In this document: positions 26,868 through 35,369 of the stretch, in pieces
How the letters are laid out: each line of letters opens with the position of its first letter
Position numbering within the stretch: position 1 is the stretch's first letter
The notes under the pieces: generated by a model
Seen by the model: the letters and a program-made list of their open reading frames with translations, nothing else
Databases searched by the model: none
Told to the model about the DNA's origin: nothing
Assembly (NCBI RefSeq): GCF_036924715.1
Contig: NZ_JAZHSB010000001.1
Span: forward strand, 1,107,001 to 1,171,000
From: Bradyrhizobium sp. AZCC 1721
Lineage (GTDB): Bacteria > Pseudomonadota > Alphaproteobacteria > Rhizobiales > Xanthobacteraceae
Length of the DNA stretch: 64,000 nt
Direction of reading: 5' to 3'
Translations under genes and position numbers: made by a program

Positions 26868-27594
26868 CCTTGCCATCGAAGGCCTCGATGCCGGCTACGG
26901 GGCCGTCAAGGCGCTGCGCGGCGTCACGCTCCATGTCGAGGCCGGCGAGACCGTGGCCTTGCTCGGCACCAATGGCAACGGCAAGAGCACGCTGATGAAG
27001 TGCGTCATGGGCCTGGTGCGTCCGGATAGCGGCCGGCTTGCGCTGTCGATCGACGGCGTGGCGCATGACCTCACGAAGCTCTCGCCCGAGGCGATCGTCG
27101 ATCTCGGCGTGGCGCTGGTGCCGGAGGGGCGGCGGCTGTTTCCCAAGCTGACGGTGACGGAAAACCTGATGCTCGGCGCGTTCAGGAGAATGGCCCGCAG
27201 CGCCATCCAGCAGAATCTCGCGCTCGTCTTCGACACCTTTCCGGTGCTGAAGGAGCGGCGCAGCCAGCTCGCCGGCACCATGTCCGGCGGTCAGCAGCAG
27301 ATGCTGGCGATTGCGCGCGCGCTGATGTCGTCGCCGCGGCTGCTCTTGATCGACGAGCCGTCGGTCGGGCTGTCGCCGTTACTCGTGTCGCAAACCATTG
27401 CCAAGATCGGCGAGCTCAAGCAGCGCGTCGGTCTGACGGTGCTGATGGCGGAGCAGAATTTCAACCAGGCGATCCGGATCGCCGACCGCGGCTACATCAT
27501 CGTTCACGGAGAGATCGCGGTGGCTGCGCAGTCGGTCGATGAATTGAAGGCCAACGATATCGTCAAGCGGCTCTATCTCGGCGGCGTCGCGTAA
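26857..27594 (+). CDS. livF: Branched-chain-type ABC transporter ATPase (LivF)
   Basis: A 245-residue ATPase starting at TTG 26857 inside the end of livG. Walker A GTNGNGKST near residue 38, LivF-type VPEGRRLFPKLTVTENLMLG near 88-107, signature MSGGQQQML near 139 and Walker B LLLIDEPSVGLS. Typical family length. It completes a five-component importer (binding protein, two permeases, two ATPases) following the dioxygenase gene. Confidence 0.93.
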   Translation: MALSLAIEGLDAGYGAVKALRGVTLHVEAGETVALLGTNGNGKSTLMKCVMGLVRPDSGRLALSIDGVAHDLTKLSPEAIVDLGVALVPEGRRLFPKLTVTENLMLGAFRRMARSAIQQNLALVFDTFPVLKERRSQLAGTMSGGQQQMLAIARALMSSPRLLLIDEPSVGLSPLLVSQTIAKIGELKQRVGLTVLMAEQNFNQAIRIADRGYIIVHGEIAVAAQSVDELKANDIVKRLYLGGVA

Positions 27595-27618
27595 CGGAGA
27601 TCCGCCGCAGGGGTGCGA

Positions 27619-27846
27619 CTATTGTGCGCCCCTGAGCGTGCAGGCGGTCGAGCAGGTCGTCACCACGCCGCGCTCGCAGGCGATGCACACCGCGACGCAC
27701 TGCTTCTTGTCCTTGGGATTGTACTGGCTGAAAAGCTTGCGGGCGCAATTGTCGATCGAGCCCGTGACGTCAGCATTGCTGCCGCTCTCGGGCGTGCACG
27801 ACGCCAGTGCCGCCGCCGACAGCACGATGGCAATGATGCTGCGCAT
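27619..27846 (-). CDS. Small Cys-rich lipoprotein
   Basis: A 75-residue protein with a lipoprotein signal peptide: MRSIIAIVLSAAALASC, lipobox LASC with Cys17 as the lipidated residue. The mature part has six further cysteines (NCARK, QCVAVCIACERG, TCSTAC) which may form disulfides in the periplasm. Start at 27846 fits the signal peptide better than upstream codons. No named family recognised. It lies about 195 bp downstream of homospermidine synthase on the same strand. Confidence 0.75.
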   Translation of the reverse strand: MRSIIAIVLSAAALASCTPESGSNADVTGSIDNCARKLFSQYNPKDKKQCVAVCIACERGVVTTCSTACTLRGAQ

Positions 27847-28040
27847 GTTGCTCGCTCCATCGACGGAGCCGCCGCTCAAAAGCTTGGCGACGGCCCAAGG
27901 GCCCTCGCAGAAATTCACCCTTCAGGATGGCGCGATTGGATTAATCGACTGTTTACACGGCGCCGGGTTCCCGTGCGTAGTTCTACGCCGGTCGAGGGCC
28001 ATGGAAGGACAATGTGCGCTGCAGCGCCTGTGTTGCGGTG

Positions 28041-29471
28041 TTACCGCACCAGCACGTTCCTGAACTGCCAGGGATCCGACGTGTCGATATCCTCCGGGAA
28101 CAGGCCGGGCCGGTCCGACAGCGGCGTCCAGTCGGTGTAGAACCCTTTCACCGGGCCGAGATACGGCATCTGAATTTCGAGGCAGCGGCGGAAATCCATT
28201 TCGTCGGCCTCGACGATGCCGGCGGTGGGATTCTCCAGCGCCCATACCATGCCGGCGAGCACGGCGGACGACACCTGCATGCCGGTCGCGTTCTGGTAAG
28301 GCGCGACGAGGCGGGTCTCCTCGATCGAGAGTTGCGAGCCGTACCAATAGGCGTTCTTGCCGTGGCCGTAGAGCAGTACGCCGAGCTCGTCGATGCCGTC
28401 GACGACCTCGTGCTCGTCCAGAATGTGCCAGCTCGGCTGCATCTTGCCGGTCGCGCCGAAAATCTCGTGCAGCGACAGCACGGCGTCGTTGGCTGGGTGG
28501 TAGGCGTAGTGGCAGGTCGGGCGATAGATCACCTCGTTGCCATCTCGTAGCGTGAAATAGTCCGCAATCGAGATCGACTCGTTGTGGGTGACGAGGAAGC
28601 CGTATTGCGGCCCCGGCGTCGGGCACCATGAACGCACGCGGGTGTTGGCGCCCGGCTGCAGCAGATAGATCGCCGCACCGCAGCCTTCGGTGTGCTGGCG
28701 GCCGTTATCCGGCATCCATTTCTCATGGGTGCCCCAGCCGAGCTCGGCCGGCTGCATGCCCTCGGACACGAACCCTTCCACCGACCAGGTGTTGACGAAC
28801 ACATTCATCGGCTTCGGATTCCTGGAGCGCTGGGTGTCGCGCTCGGCGATGTGGATGCCTTTGACGCCGAGCTTCTGCGCGAGCTGACCCCAACCCTCGC
28901 GGCTCTTCGGCTCGTTGAAGGGCGTGTTGGTGTCGCGGGCGATGTCGAGCAGCGCCTGCTTGACGAACCAGGATACCATGCCGGGATTGGCACCGCAGGT
29001 GGAGACGGCGGTCGTGCCGCCCGGACTCTTGTGCTTTGCGGCGAGCAAGGTCTCGCGCAGGGCGTAGTTGGAGCGCTTTTCGGGACCGATGTTCTTGTCG
29101 AAATAGAAACCCGCCCAGGGCTCCACCACGGTATCGATGTAGAGCGCGCCGATCTCCCGGCACATCGTCATGATGTCGACCGAGGAGGTGTCGACGGAGA
29201 GGTTGACGCAGAAGCCCTGGCCGCCGCCTTCGGTAAGCAGCGGGATCAGGAATTCGCGATAATTGTCGCGGGTCACGGCTTGCTTGATGAAGCGCACGCC
29301 GTGTTTCTTGGCGAGCTCGCCATCCTCATGCGGATCGATGATGACGAAGCGCGACTTGTCATAGTCGAAATGGCGCTCGATCAAGGGCAGCGTGCCCTTG
29401 CCGATCGAACCGAAGCCGATCATCACGATGGGGCCAGTGACTTTCGCGTGAATTTTTGCGAGGGCGTTCAT
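28041..29471 (-). CDS. hss: Homospermidine synthase
   Basis: A 476-residue enzyme making sym-homospermidine from two putrescines (or putrescine and spermidine) with NAD+ as a prosthetic hydride carrier. The N-terminal Rossmann motif is VMIGFGSIGKG near residues 16-26; Saccharopine-dehydrogenase-like core and the stretches VEPWAGFYFDKNIGPEKRSNYALRE and CGANPGMVSWFVKQAL are family signatures. Normal length (about 477). It sits in the same minus-strand cluster as ornithine decarboxylase, which provides putrescine. Confidence 0.96.
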   Translation of the reverse strand: MNALAKIHAKVTGPIVMIGFGSIGKGTLPLIERHFDYDKSRFVIIDPHEDGELAKKHGVRFIKQAVTRDNYREFLIPLLTEGGGQGFCVNLSVDTSSVDIMTMCREIGALYIDTVVEPWAGFYFDKNIGPEKRSNYALRETLLAAKHKSPGGTTAVSTCGANPGMVSWFVKQALLDIARDTNTPFNEPKSREGWGQLAQKLGVKGIHIAERDTQRSRNPKPMNVFVNTWSVEGFVSEGMQPAELGWGTHEKWMPDNGRQHTEGCGAAIYLLQPGANTRVRSWCPTPGPQYGFLVTHNESISIADYFTLRDGNEVIYRPTCHYAYHPANDAVLSLHEIFGATGKMQPSWHILDEHEVVDGIDELGVLLYGHGKNAYWYGSQLSIEETRLVAPYQNATGMQVSSAVLAGMVWALENPTAGIVEADEMDFRRCLEIQMPYLGPVKGFYTDWTPLSDRPGLFPEDIDTSDPWQFRNVLVR

Positions 29472-29512
29472 CAGTTGGTCTCCGGAAACAGAAATTCGTG
29501 GGAATGGAGGGA

Positions 29513-29902
29513 TCAGGCGGTGCGGCGTTTCGCGGTCACTTCGATCTCGATCTTCATCTCGGGCTTGTAGAGCCCCGCGACGACGAGGAGCGTTGTGGCC
29601 GGGCGGATCTCGCTAAAAACTTCGCCGCAGACCGCAAAGAAGGCGTCCGCATCGGCGAGGTCGGTGATGTAGTAGGTGGCGCGGACGATGTCGGCCATCG
29701 CGAAGCCGCCTTCCTTGAGCGCCGCCTCGATGTTCCTAAAGCAGTTGCGCGCCTGGCTTGTGACATCGGCGGGAATGACCATGGTCCTGTAGTCGTAGCC
29801 GGTGGTGCCGGCGACGAAGGCGAAATCGCCGTCGATGACGGCGCGGCTGTAGCCGGCGGTCTTCTCGAACGGCGAGCCGGTGGAAATCAGGCGGCGGGGC
29901 AT
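29513..29902 (-). CDS. RidA/YjgF-family protein
   Basis: A 129-residue small trimeric protein of the Rid family, which hydrolyses reactive enamine/imine intermediates. It shows YSRAVIDGDFAFVAGTTGYD near residues 18-37 and RPATTLLVVAGLYKPEMKIEIEVTA near the C-terminus, with the Arg that binds the substrate carboxylate in RPATT. It is 41 bp upstream of hss, so co-transcription is likely; a link with PLP-dependent decarboxylase chemistry is plausible. Confidence 0.9.
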   Translation of the reverse strand: MPRRLISTGSPFEKTAGYSRAVIDGDFAFVAGTTGYDYRTMVIPADVTSQARNCFRNIEAALKEGGFAMADIVRATYYITDLADADAFFAVCGEVFSEIRPATTLLVVAGLYKPEMKIEIEVTAKRRTA

Positions 29903-29999
29903 GGGAACCTCGGTCTTGGGAACGATCCTGGGAATGGTCCGGCGGCGGGATGGGCGCGGTTTAAGGGCTTTTCCCCGGCGTGCGCAACCCCTGGCGATG

Positions 30000-30161
30000 T
30001 CACCGTGAATGCCAGGTGAAGTCGGAGGCCGGCGGCGCGCCGGCGCTCCAGCGACGCACGAGAATGTCCCTGACGATCATGACCGAGATGATGACCAGGA
30101 GGACCGTCGTGACAACGCTGCGCCAGCGCGGGCGCACGGCGGCGGGAGGGCACTCCGACAT
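30000..30161 (-). CDS. 53-residue single-pass membrane protein downstream of GNAT
   Basis: Starts MSECPPAAVRPRWRS and has a single hydrophobic helix (VVTTVLLVIISVMIV, about residues 16-30) followed by RDILVRRW and a hydrophilic tail. The ATG is 5 bp after the GNAT stop, giving probable translational coupling. No family named. Its short length, codon use and coupling support a real gene. Confidence 0.6.
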   Translation of the reverse strand: MSECPPAAVRPRWRSVVTTVLLVIISVMIVRDILVRRWSAGAPPASDFTWHSR

Positions 30162-30166
30162 CGCTT

Positions 30167-30772
30167 TCAGGCCACGCGCGGCAGGAGCAAGGTCTTCGCC
30201 TTCCTGGTCCGCACTGCCTTTGTTTTCGGCGAGCGTGCACCGGTCGGAACGATCATCCCAGAGGCGCCATCGAGCGCGCCTTCGCAAAACTCCAGGCCGA
30301 GCAGCCGGTCGCGCTCGAAAGCGCCCGGCAGCGACAGCTCGCCGGTCTTCGCGGCCCAGAAGCCGAAGCGGGAGTAGTACGGCGCATCGCCCAGCAGGAC
30401 TACCGCGCGATGGCCACGCGCCTTCGCCGCCGCGAGCGCGTGGTCCATCAGCGCAGCCCCGACCCCGAGCTGGCGGGAGGAAGCCTCCACCGCCAGCGGG
30501 CCGAGCATGAGCGCCGGGATGCCCCCGGCGCTGACGTGCCACAACCGCAACGTACCGACCAGCCGGCCCCTGCTCACAGCCGAAAGGCTAAGGCCTTCGG
30601 CGGGCGCGCGTCCGTCGCGCAGGCGCTGGCAGGCGCGCATATGGCGGTTGTCGCCAAAGCAGGCATCCAGCAGCGCCTCGCGCGCGGCGACGTCCGAGGC
30701 CCGCTCGCTGCGGATCGCAAACGGAGCGGCATCGGGGATGAGGGCAACGGTGGTCTTCCGCAAAGCAGTCAT
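30167..30772 (-). CDS. GNAT-family N-acetyltransferase
   Basis: A 201-residue acetyltransferase. The signature LGPLAVEASSRQLGVGAALMDHAL near residues 92-114 contains the acetyl-CoA loop (Q-L-G-V-G-A) and is followed by VLLGDAPYYSRFGFWAA, typical of the YhbS-like subgroup. A basic C-terminal tail (KTKAVRTRKAKT) may interact with nucleic acid or protein. It lies between ornithine decarboxylase and RidA on the same strand; polyamine acetylation is possible but unsupported. Confidence 0.9.
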   Translation of the reverse strand: MTALRKTTVALIPDAAPFAIRSERASDVAAREALLDACFGDNRHMRACQRLRDGRAPAEGLSLSAVSRGRLVGTLRLWHVSAGGIPALMLGPLAVEASSRQLGVGAALMDHALAAAKARGHRAVVLLGDAPYYSRFGFWAAKTGELSLPGAFERDRLLGLEFCEGALDGASGMIVPTGARSPKTKAVRTRKAKTLLLPRVA

Positions 30773-30894
30773 GGCACGTCAGTCCCCGCTCGCAACGGCA
30801 AACTTGCCGCGCAAAGCGTTGTCAAAAATTCGCAAATGACGGGGAGGGAGCCGGCGCACCGGCTCCCGCTATTCGAGCCTCAAAAAGAGGCAGC

Positions 30895-32037
30895 TCAGAT
30901 GTGGTAGGTCCTGAGCGGCGGGATGCCGTTGAACGCCACCGACGAGTAGGTCGACGTGTAGGCCCCGGTGCCTTCGATCAACAGCTTGTCGCCGATCTCG
31001 AGCGTCACCGGAAGCGGGTACGGCATCTTCTCGTACAGCACGTCGGCGCTATCGCAGGTGGGACCTGCGAGCACGCACGGCGTCATCTCCGCACCGTCAT
31101 GCGGCGTGCGGATGGCGTAGCGGATCGACTCGTCCATCGTCTCGGCGAGACCGCCGAACTTGCCGATGTCGAGATACACCCAGCGCACCTCGTCCTCGTC
31201 GCTCTTCCTGGAGATCAGGACGACTTCGGTCTCGATGATGCCGGCGTTGCCGACCATGCCGCGGCCCGGCTCGATGATGGTCTCCGGGATCTGGTTGCCG
31301 AAGTGCTTGCGCAGCGCACGGAAGATCGACCGGCCGTACTGCACGACCGGAGGAACGTCCTTGAGGTACTTGGTCGGGAAGCCGCCGCCCATGTTGACCA
31401 TGGACAGGTTGATCCCTCGCTCCGCGCAGTCCCGAAACACCGTCGAGGCCATTGCCAGCGCGCGGTCCCACGCCTTCACCTTGCGCTGCTGCGAGCCGAC
31501 ATGAAACGAGATGCCGACCGGCTCCAGCCCCAGACGCTTGGCGAGGTCGAGCACCTCGACCGCCATCTCCGGGTCGCAGCCGAACTTCCGCGACAGCGGC
31601 CATTCGGCGCCGGCGCAGTCATAAAGGATGCGGCAGAACACCTTTGCGCCGGGAGCGGCACGCGCGATCTTCTCGACTTCGGCGGCGCAGTCGACTGCGA
31701 ACAGGCGAATGCCGAGCGCGAAGGCGCGCGCGATGTCGCGCTCCTTCTTGATCGTGTTGCCAAAGGAGATACGGTCCGGCGTCGCACCGGCAGCCATCGC
31801 CATTTCGATTTCGGCAACGGTTGCGGTGTCGAAGCAGGAGCCCATGGAGGCGAGCAGCGACAGCACTTCGGGCGCAGGATTGGCCTTCACCGCGTAGAAC
31901 ACGCGGCTGTCGGGCAGCGCCTTGGCGAAGGTCTGGTAGTTGTCGCGCACGACTTCGAGGTCGACGACGAGGCACGGCTCGGTGTCCTGGCCCTCGCTGC
32001 GGCGGTTACGCAGGAATTCCTGAATACGTTCGGTCAT
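30895..32037 (-). CDS. odc: Ornithine decarboxylase, fold III PLP-dependent (ODC/LDC type)
   Basis: A 380-residue enzyme converting ornithine to putrescine. PLP lysine in FYAVKANP near residue 49, phosphate-binding GGGFP near 221-225, EPGRG near 259-263 and the active-site Cys in GPTCDSADVLYE near 330. The ODC-sized, eukaryote-like form is typical of alphaproteobacteria; activity on lysine cannot be excluded. Start 32037 has GGAGGGG upstream. The coding frame is open far into the leader but that part is a structured RNA. Putrescine feeds the homospermidine synthase at 28041. Confidence 0.93.
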   Translation of the reverse strand: MTERIQEFLRNRRSEGQDTEPCLVVDLEVVRDNYQTFAKALPDSRVFYAVKANPAPEVLSLLASMGSCFDTATVAEIEMAMAAGATPDRISFGNTIKKERDIARAFALGIRLFAVDCAAEVEKIARAAPGAKVFCRILYDCAGAEWPLSRKFGCDPEMAVEVLDLAKRLGLEPVGISFHVGSQQRKVKAWDRALAMASTVFRDCAERGINLSMVNMGGGFPTKYLKDVPPVVQYGRSIFRALRKHFGNQIPETIIEPGRGMVGNAGIIETEVVLISRKSDEDEVRWVYLDIGKFGGLAETMDESIRYAIRTPHDGAEMTPCVLAGPTCDSADVLYEKMPYPLPVTLEIGDKLLIEGTGAYTSTYSSVAFNGIPPLRTYHI

Positions 32038-32231
32038 AGCACCCCTCCAAACGGCCCAGCGACGGGTCCCGTTCAAATTTGATCTCGGACGTGAGTGCTT
32101 TGGCGTTGTCGCACGATGGAGACGCGACGAAGCCTCGAACTCAAGAACCGAATTGTGCTGCCGTGGATTGGTTGGGAATCTTCCCGCCCGCTCACCTGGC
32201 AATGAAGGACAAGCCTTTTCAGTAGCCCGCG

Positions 32232-32454
32232 CCGGCGGTGGAATGCCGGTAGAGACCAAAAAAGCCCGATCCGTCGTTGCTTTAAGTCGCGTCCCCCGTT
32301 GAGAGCGGGGTGCGCCGGTTCGCCTCCGGCTGCCAGTCACGGTTGCAAAGGATGGAGAGACCTTCAACGGCATCTCTTGAGAGAGATGCTGGCCGCTTCG
32401 AAAAACGACCCTCGGTTCTTCATCCCTTGGCGGCTGTCCGGCCTCTTGTCCGGA
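32232..32454 (-). ncRNA. Structured 5' leader of ornithine decarboxylase (speF-motif-like candidate)
   Basis: The minus-strand leader holds five strong hairpins: TCCGG/CCGGA at 32437-32454, CATCTCT/AGAGATG at 32371-32388, GCCGG/CCGGC at 32314-32330, CCCCG/CGGGG at 32294-32310, and CCGGC/GCCGG at 32232-32249. The first gene codon is about 195 bp downstream. A conserved leader RNA called speF motif is known upstream of ODC-like genes in alphaproteobacteria. The context and compact hairpins fit, but I cannot test the covariance pattern. Confidence 0.5.
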
Positions 32455-32692
32455 TACCTACCGACTGACACACGACCACAGGCACGTGCGAAATTGGGCA
32501 AGGCTGGAAATAAGTCTTTTGAATCGGCTTCGCAAGAATTTTTTTAGGCTGGGGACAAATTTCCCCGACGTGTGCTTACGAAAGCGTTCGCAGCGCGCAC
32601 GGCTCACGACAAACATGAATGGAAGTTAAGATTTTCTCAGGCAGGCGATGAATGCTTCAGCGCCTGTGCCGCAGCGCTTTCTTGAACGCGCG

Positions 32693-32953
32693 TCAGGCGC
32701 GCTTGGAGAACGGCTCGATGCGCTGCGCGCCGCGGATGAACGCCACCATGACCAGCACGCCGATGCCGAACAGCACCGCCTGGAGAATGTGCGCGCTGGT
32801 GTCGTTGAGATCGAACAGGATCGCGAGCGCCCAGCCGCCGGCAAACGCCGCGCCGAACACTTCCGCGCCGATCAGGATCGCAGCCGAAATGACGGTGATG
32901 ACGCTCGGCCAGACGATCCGGCGGGAGGATGTGGAGGCGGGCTGTGGGCTCAT
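32693..32953 (-). CDS. Small two-helix membrane protein
   Basis: An 86-residue protein with two hydrophobic segments (about residues 13-40, VWPSVITVISAAILIGAEVFGAAF, and 54-72, ILQAVLFGIGVLVMVAFI). Start MSPQPAST at 32953. It is divergent from the M3 peptidase gene. No family named; hydrophobic pattern and codon use support a genuine gene. Confidence 0.65.
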   Translation of the reverse strand: MSPQPASTSSRRIVWPSVITVISAAILIGAEVFGAAFAGGWALAILFDLNDTSAHILQAVLFGIGVLVMVAFIRGAQRIEPFSKRA

Positions 32954-33140
32954 GAAAAAGGTCCTGTTCAAGGGGCGCAATCTCTCCGAAAAGGCCCCAT
33001 CTATCAAGCGCAAAAGGCCCAAAAATGCCGCATCGCGTGCTATAGATTGCCGCATCTTCTGGAGCGTTTTCGAGCGAAATCGGTACCGGTTTCAGCTCGA
33101 GAAAACGAGCCACGAAAACGAGGCAAAAACGGGAATTGTG

Positions 33141-35228
33141 ATGTCAGAAACCCTGCAGACGGCGGCCCCTTCGGAAGCTGGCGAAAACCCGCTGCTCCGG
33201 CCGTGGCAGACGCCATTCGAGACACCGCCCTTCAGCGAGATCCAGCCGGAACACTTCCTGCCCGCCTTCGAGCAGGCCTTTGCCGATCACGCCGCCGAGA
33301 TCGCGGCGATCACCCATGATCCCTCGGTGCCGGACTTCGCCAACACCATCACGGCGCTGGAGCGCTCGGGCAAGCTGCTCGCGAAGGTCTCTGCCGTGTT
33401 CTACGACCTGGTCTCGGCGCACTCCAATCCGGCGATCCTGGAGATCGACAAGGAAGTCTCCTTGCGGATGGCGCGGCACTGGAACCCGATCATGATGAAC
33501 GCGGTGCTGTTCGGCCGCATTGCGCTGCTGCACGAGAACCGCGCCACGCTCGGCCTGACCGGCGAACAGATGCGGCTCCTGGAGCGCACCTACACCAACT
33601 TCCACCGCGCCGGCGCCGGCCTCGACGAGGTCGCCAAGAAGCGCCGGGCCGAGATCAACGAGCGGCTGGCCCAGCTCGGCACCTCGTTCAGCCACCATCT
33701 GCTCGGCGACGAGCAGGACTGGTTCATGGAGCTCGGCGAGGACGATCGTGACGGCCTTCCCGAGGCCTTCGTCACCGCGGCCAAGGCCGCCGCTGAAGAG
33801 CGCGGCATGGCGGGCAAGGCGATTGTGACGCTGTCACGCTCTTCGGTCGAGCCGTTCCTGAAGAGCTCCTCCCGCCGCGACCTGCGCGAGAAGGTCTTCA
33901 AGGCCTTCACCGCGCGCGGCGACAATGGCAACGCCAACGACAACAACGCCACCATCGTCGAGATCCTCGCGCTCCGCGAGGAGGCCGCCAAGATCATGGG
34001 CTTTCCGACCTACGCCGCCTACCGGCTGGAGGATTCCATGGCCAAGACGCCGGAGGCGGTGCGCAGCCTCCTGGAGCGGGTCTGGAAGCCCGCCCGGGCC
34101 CAGGCGCTCGCCGACCGCGACGCGCTGCAGGCGCTGATCGCGGAGGAGGGCAACTTCGCGCTGGCGCCGTGGGATTGGCGCTACTACGCCGAAAAGCTGC
34201 GGCAGCGGCGGGCCGATTTCGACGACGCGGCGATAAAGCCCTATCTGGTGCTCGACCACATGATCGAGGCCGCCTTCGACTGCGCCACCCGCCTGTTCGG
34301 GATCACCTTCTCCGAGCGCAAGGACATTCCGGTCTGGCATCCGGATGTCCGAGTCTGGGAGGTCAAGGACGCCGCCGGCAAGCACAAGGCGCTGTTCTAT
34401 GGCGATTATTTCGCCAGACCCTCAAAGCGCTCCGGCGCCTGGATGACCTCGCTGCGGGACCAGCAGAAGCTCGACGTCGATATCGCCCCGCTGATCATCA
34501 ATGTCTGCAATTTCGCCAAGGGCGCGGACGGCCAGCCGTCGCTGCTGTCGCCCGACGATGCGTGCACCCTGTTCCACGAGTTCGGCCACGGCCTGCACGG
34601 CATGCTGTCCAACGTCACTTATCCCTCGCTGTCGGGGACATCCGTGTTCACCGATTTCGTCGAGCTGCCCTCGCAGCTCTACGAGCATTGGCAGGAGCAG
34701 CCGCAGGTGCTGCGGCAGTTCGCCAAGCACTACCAAACCGGCGAGCCGCTGCCGGACGACCTGCTGCAGCGCTTCCTCGCCGCGCGAAAATTCAACCAGG
34801 GCTTTGCCACCGTGGAGTTCGTCTCCTCGGCGCTGGTCGATCTCGAATTCCACACCCAGCCGGCCGCTGCCAGCCGCGACGTGGCGGCGTTCGAAAAGGC
34901 GGAGCTGGAGAAGATCGGCATGCCCGCCGAAATCGCGCTGCGCCACCGGCCGACCCAATTCGGCCACATCTTCTCCGGCGATCATTACGCATCGGGCTAT
35001 TACAGCTACATGTGGTCGGAAGTGATGGACGCCGACGCCTTCGGCGCGTTCGAGGAGGCCGGCGACATCTTCGATCCCGCGGTGGCAAAACGCCTGCACG
35101 ATGACATCTATTCGTCGGGCGGCTCGCGCGACCCCGAGGACGCCTATGTCGCCTTCCGCGGCCGCGAGCCGGAGGCCGACGCGCTGTTGCGCCGTCGCGG
35201 CCTGCTCGAAGCAACGCCGGCGGCCTGA
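33141..35228 (+). CDS. M3-family zinc oligopeptidase (Dcp/PrlC type)
   Basis: A 695-residue cytosolic metallopeptidase that cleaves oligopeptides. Zinc site HEFGH near residues 480-484 with the downstream Glu (in FVELPSQLYEHW) and the C-terminal GYYSYMWSEVMDADAF segment, which holds substrate-binding tyrosines. Length and overall layout match peptidyl-dipeptidase Dcp and oligopeptidase A. I chose ATG 33141 (MSETLQTAAP): the frame is open far upstream, but those codons overlap the divergent small-membrane-protein gene and its start. Confidence 0.93.
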   Translation: MSETLQTAAPSEAGENPLLRPWQTPFETPPFSEIQPEHFLPAFEQAFADHAAEIAAITHDPSVPDFANTITALERSGKLLAKVSAVFYDLVSAHSNPAILEIDKEVSLRMARHWNPIMMNAVLFGRIALLHENRATLGLTGEQMRLLERTYTNFHRAGAGLDEVAKKRRAEINERLAQLGTSFSHHLLGDEQDWFMELGEDDRDGLPEAFVTAAKAAAEERGMAGKAIVTLSRSSVEPFLKSSSRRDLREKVFKAFTARGDNGNANDNNATIVEILALREEAAKIMGFPTYAAYRLEDSMAKTPEAVRSLLERVWKPARAQALADRDALQALIAEEGNFALAPWDWRYYAEKLRQRRADFDDAAIKPYLVLDHMIEAAFDCATRLFGITFSERKDIPVWHPDVRVWEVKDAAGKHKALFYGDYFARPSKRSGAWMTSLRDQQKLDVDIAPLIINVCNFAKGADGQPSLLSPDDACTLFHEFGHGLHGMLSNVTYPSLSGTSVFTDFVELPSQLYEHWQEQPQVLRQFAKHYQTGEPLPDDLLQRFLAARKFNQGFATVEFVSSALVDLEFHTQPAAASRDVAAFEKAELEKIGMPAEIALRHRPTQFGHIFSGDHYASGYYSYMWSEVMDADAFGAFEEAGDIFDPAVAKRLHDDIYSSGGSRDPEDAYVAFRGREPEADALLRRRGLLEATPAA

Positions 35229-35250
35229 TCAGCCGGCGCCGCTTCCACGA

Positions 35251-35276
35251 GTCGTCCCTGCGAACGCAGGGACCTA
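35251..35276. repeat. REP palindrome, single forward copy
   Basis: GTCGTCCCTGCGAACGCAGGGACC followed by TATAACC. The palindromic core is GTCCCTGCGAACGCAGGGAC. The same unit appears at 37627 (interrupted by an IS), 39221, 53891 and 55540 (interrupted). Confidence 0.85.
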
Positions 35277-35369
35277 TAACCTCTGATGTTCGTTGTGAAG
35301 GAATAGCCTTTGCCACATTGCCAAACAGAGACGACACGGCGTATCGGTCCCCGCGTTCGGAGGAATGAC

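Noticed and set aside
32038..32373. N-terminal extension of ornithine decarboxylase
   Set aside because: The open frame runs through the leader, but family proteins start near the MTERIQEF segment and the ribosome binding site GGAGGGG precedes 32037.
32652..33140. N-terminal extension of the M3 peptidase
   Set aside because: It overlaps the divergent small membrane protein gene and its start, and the family N-terminus fits ATG 33141.
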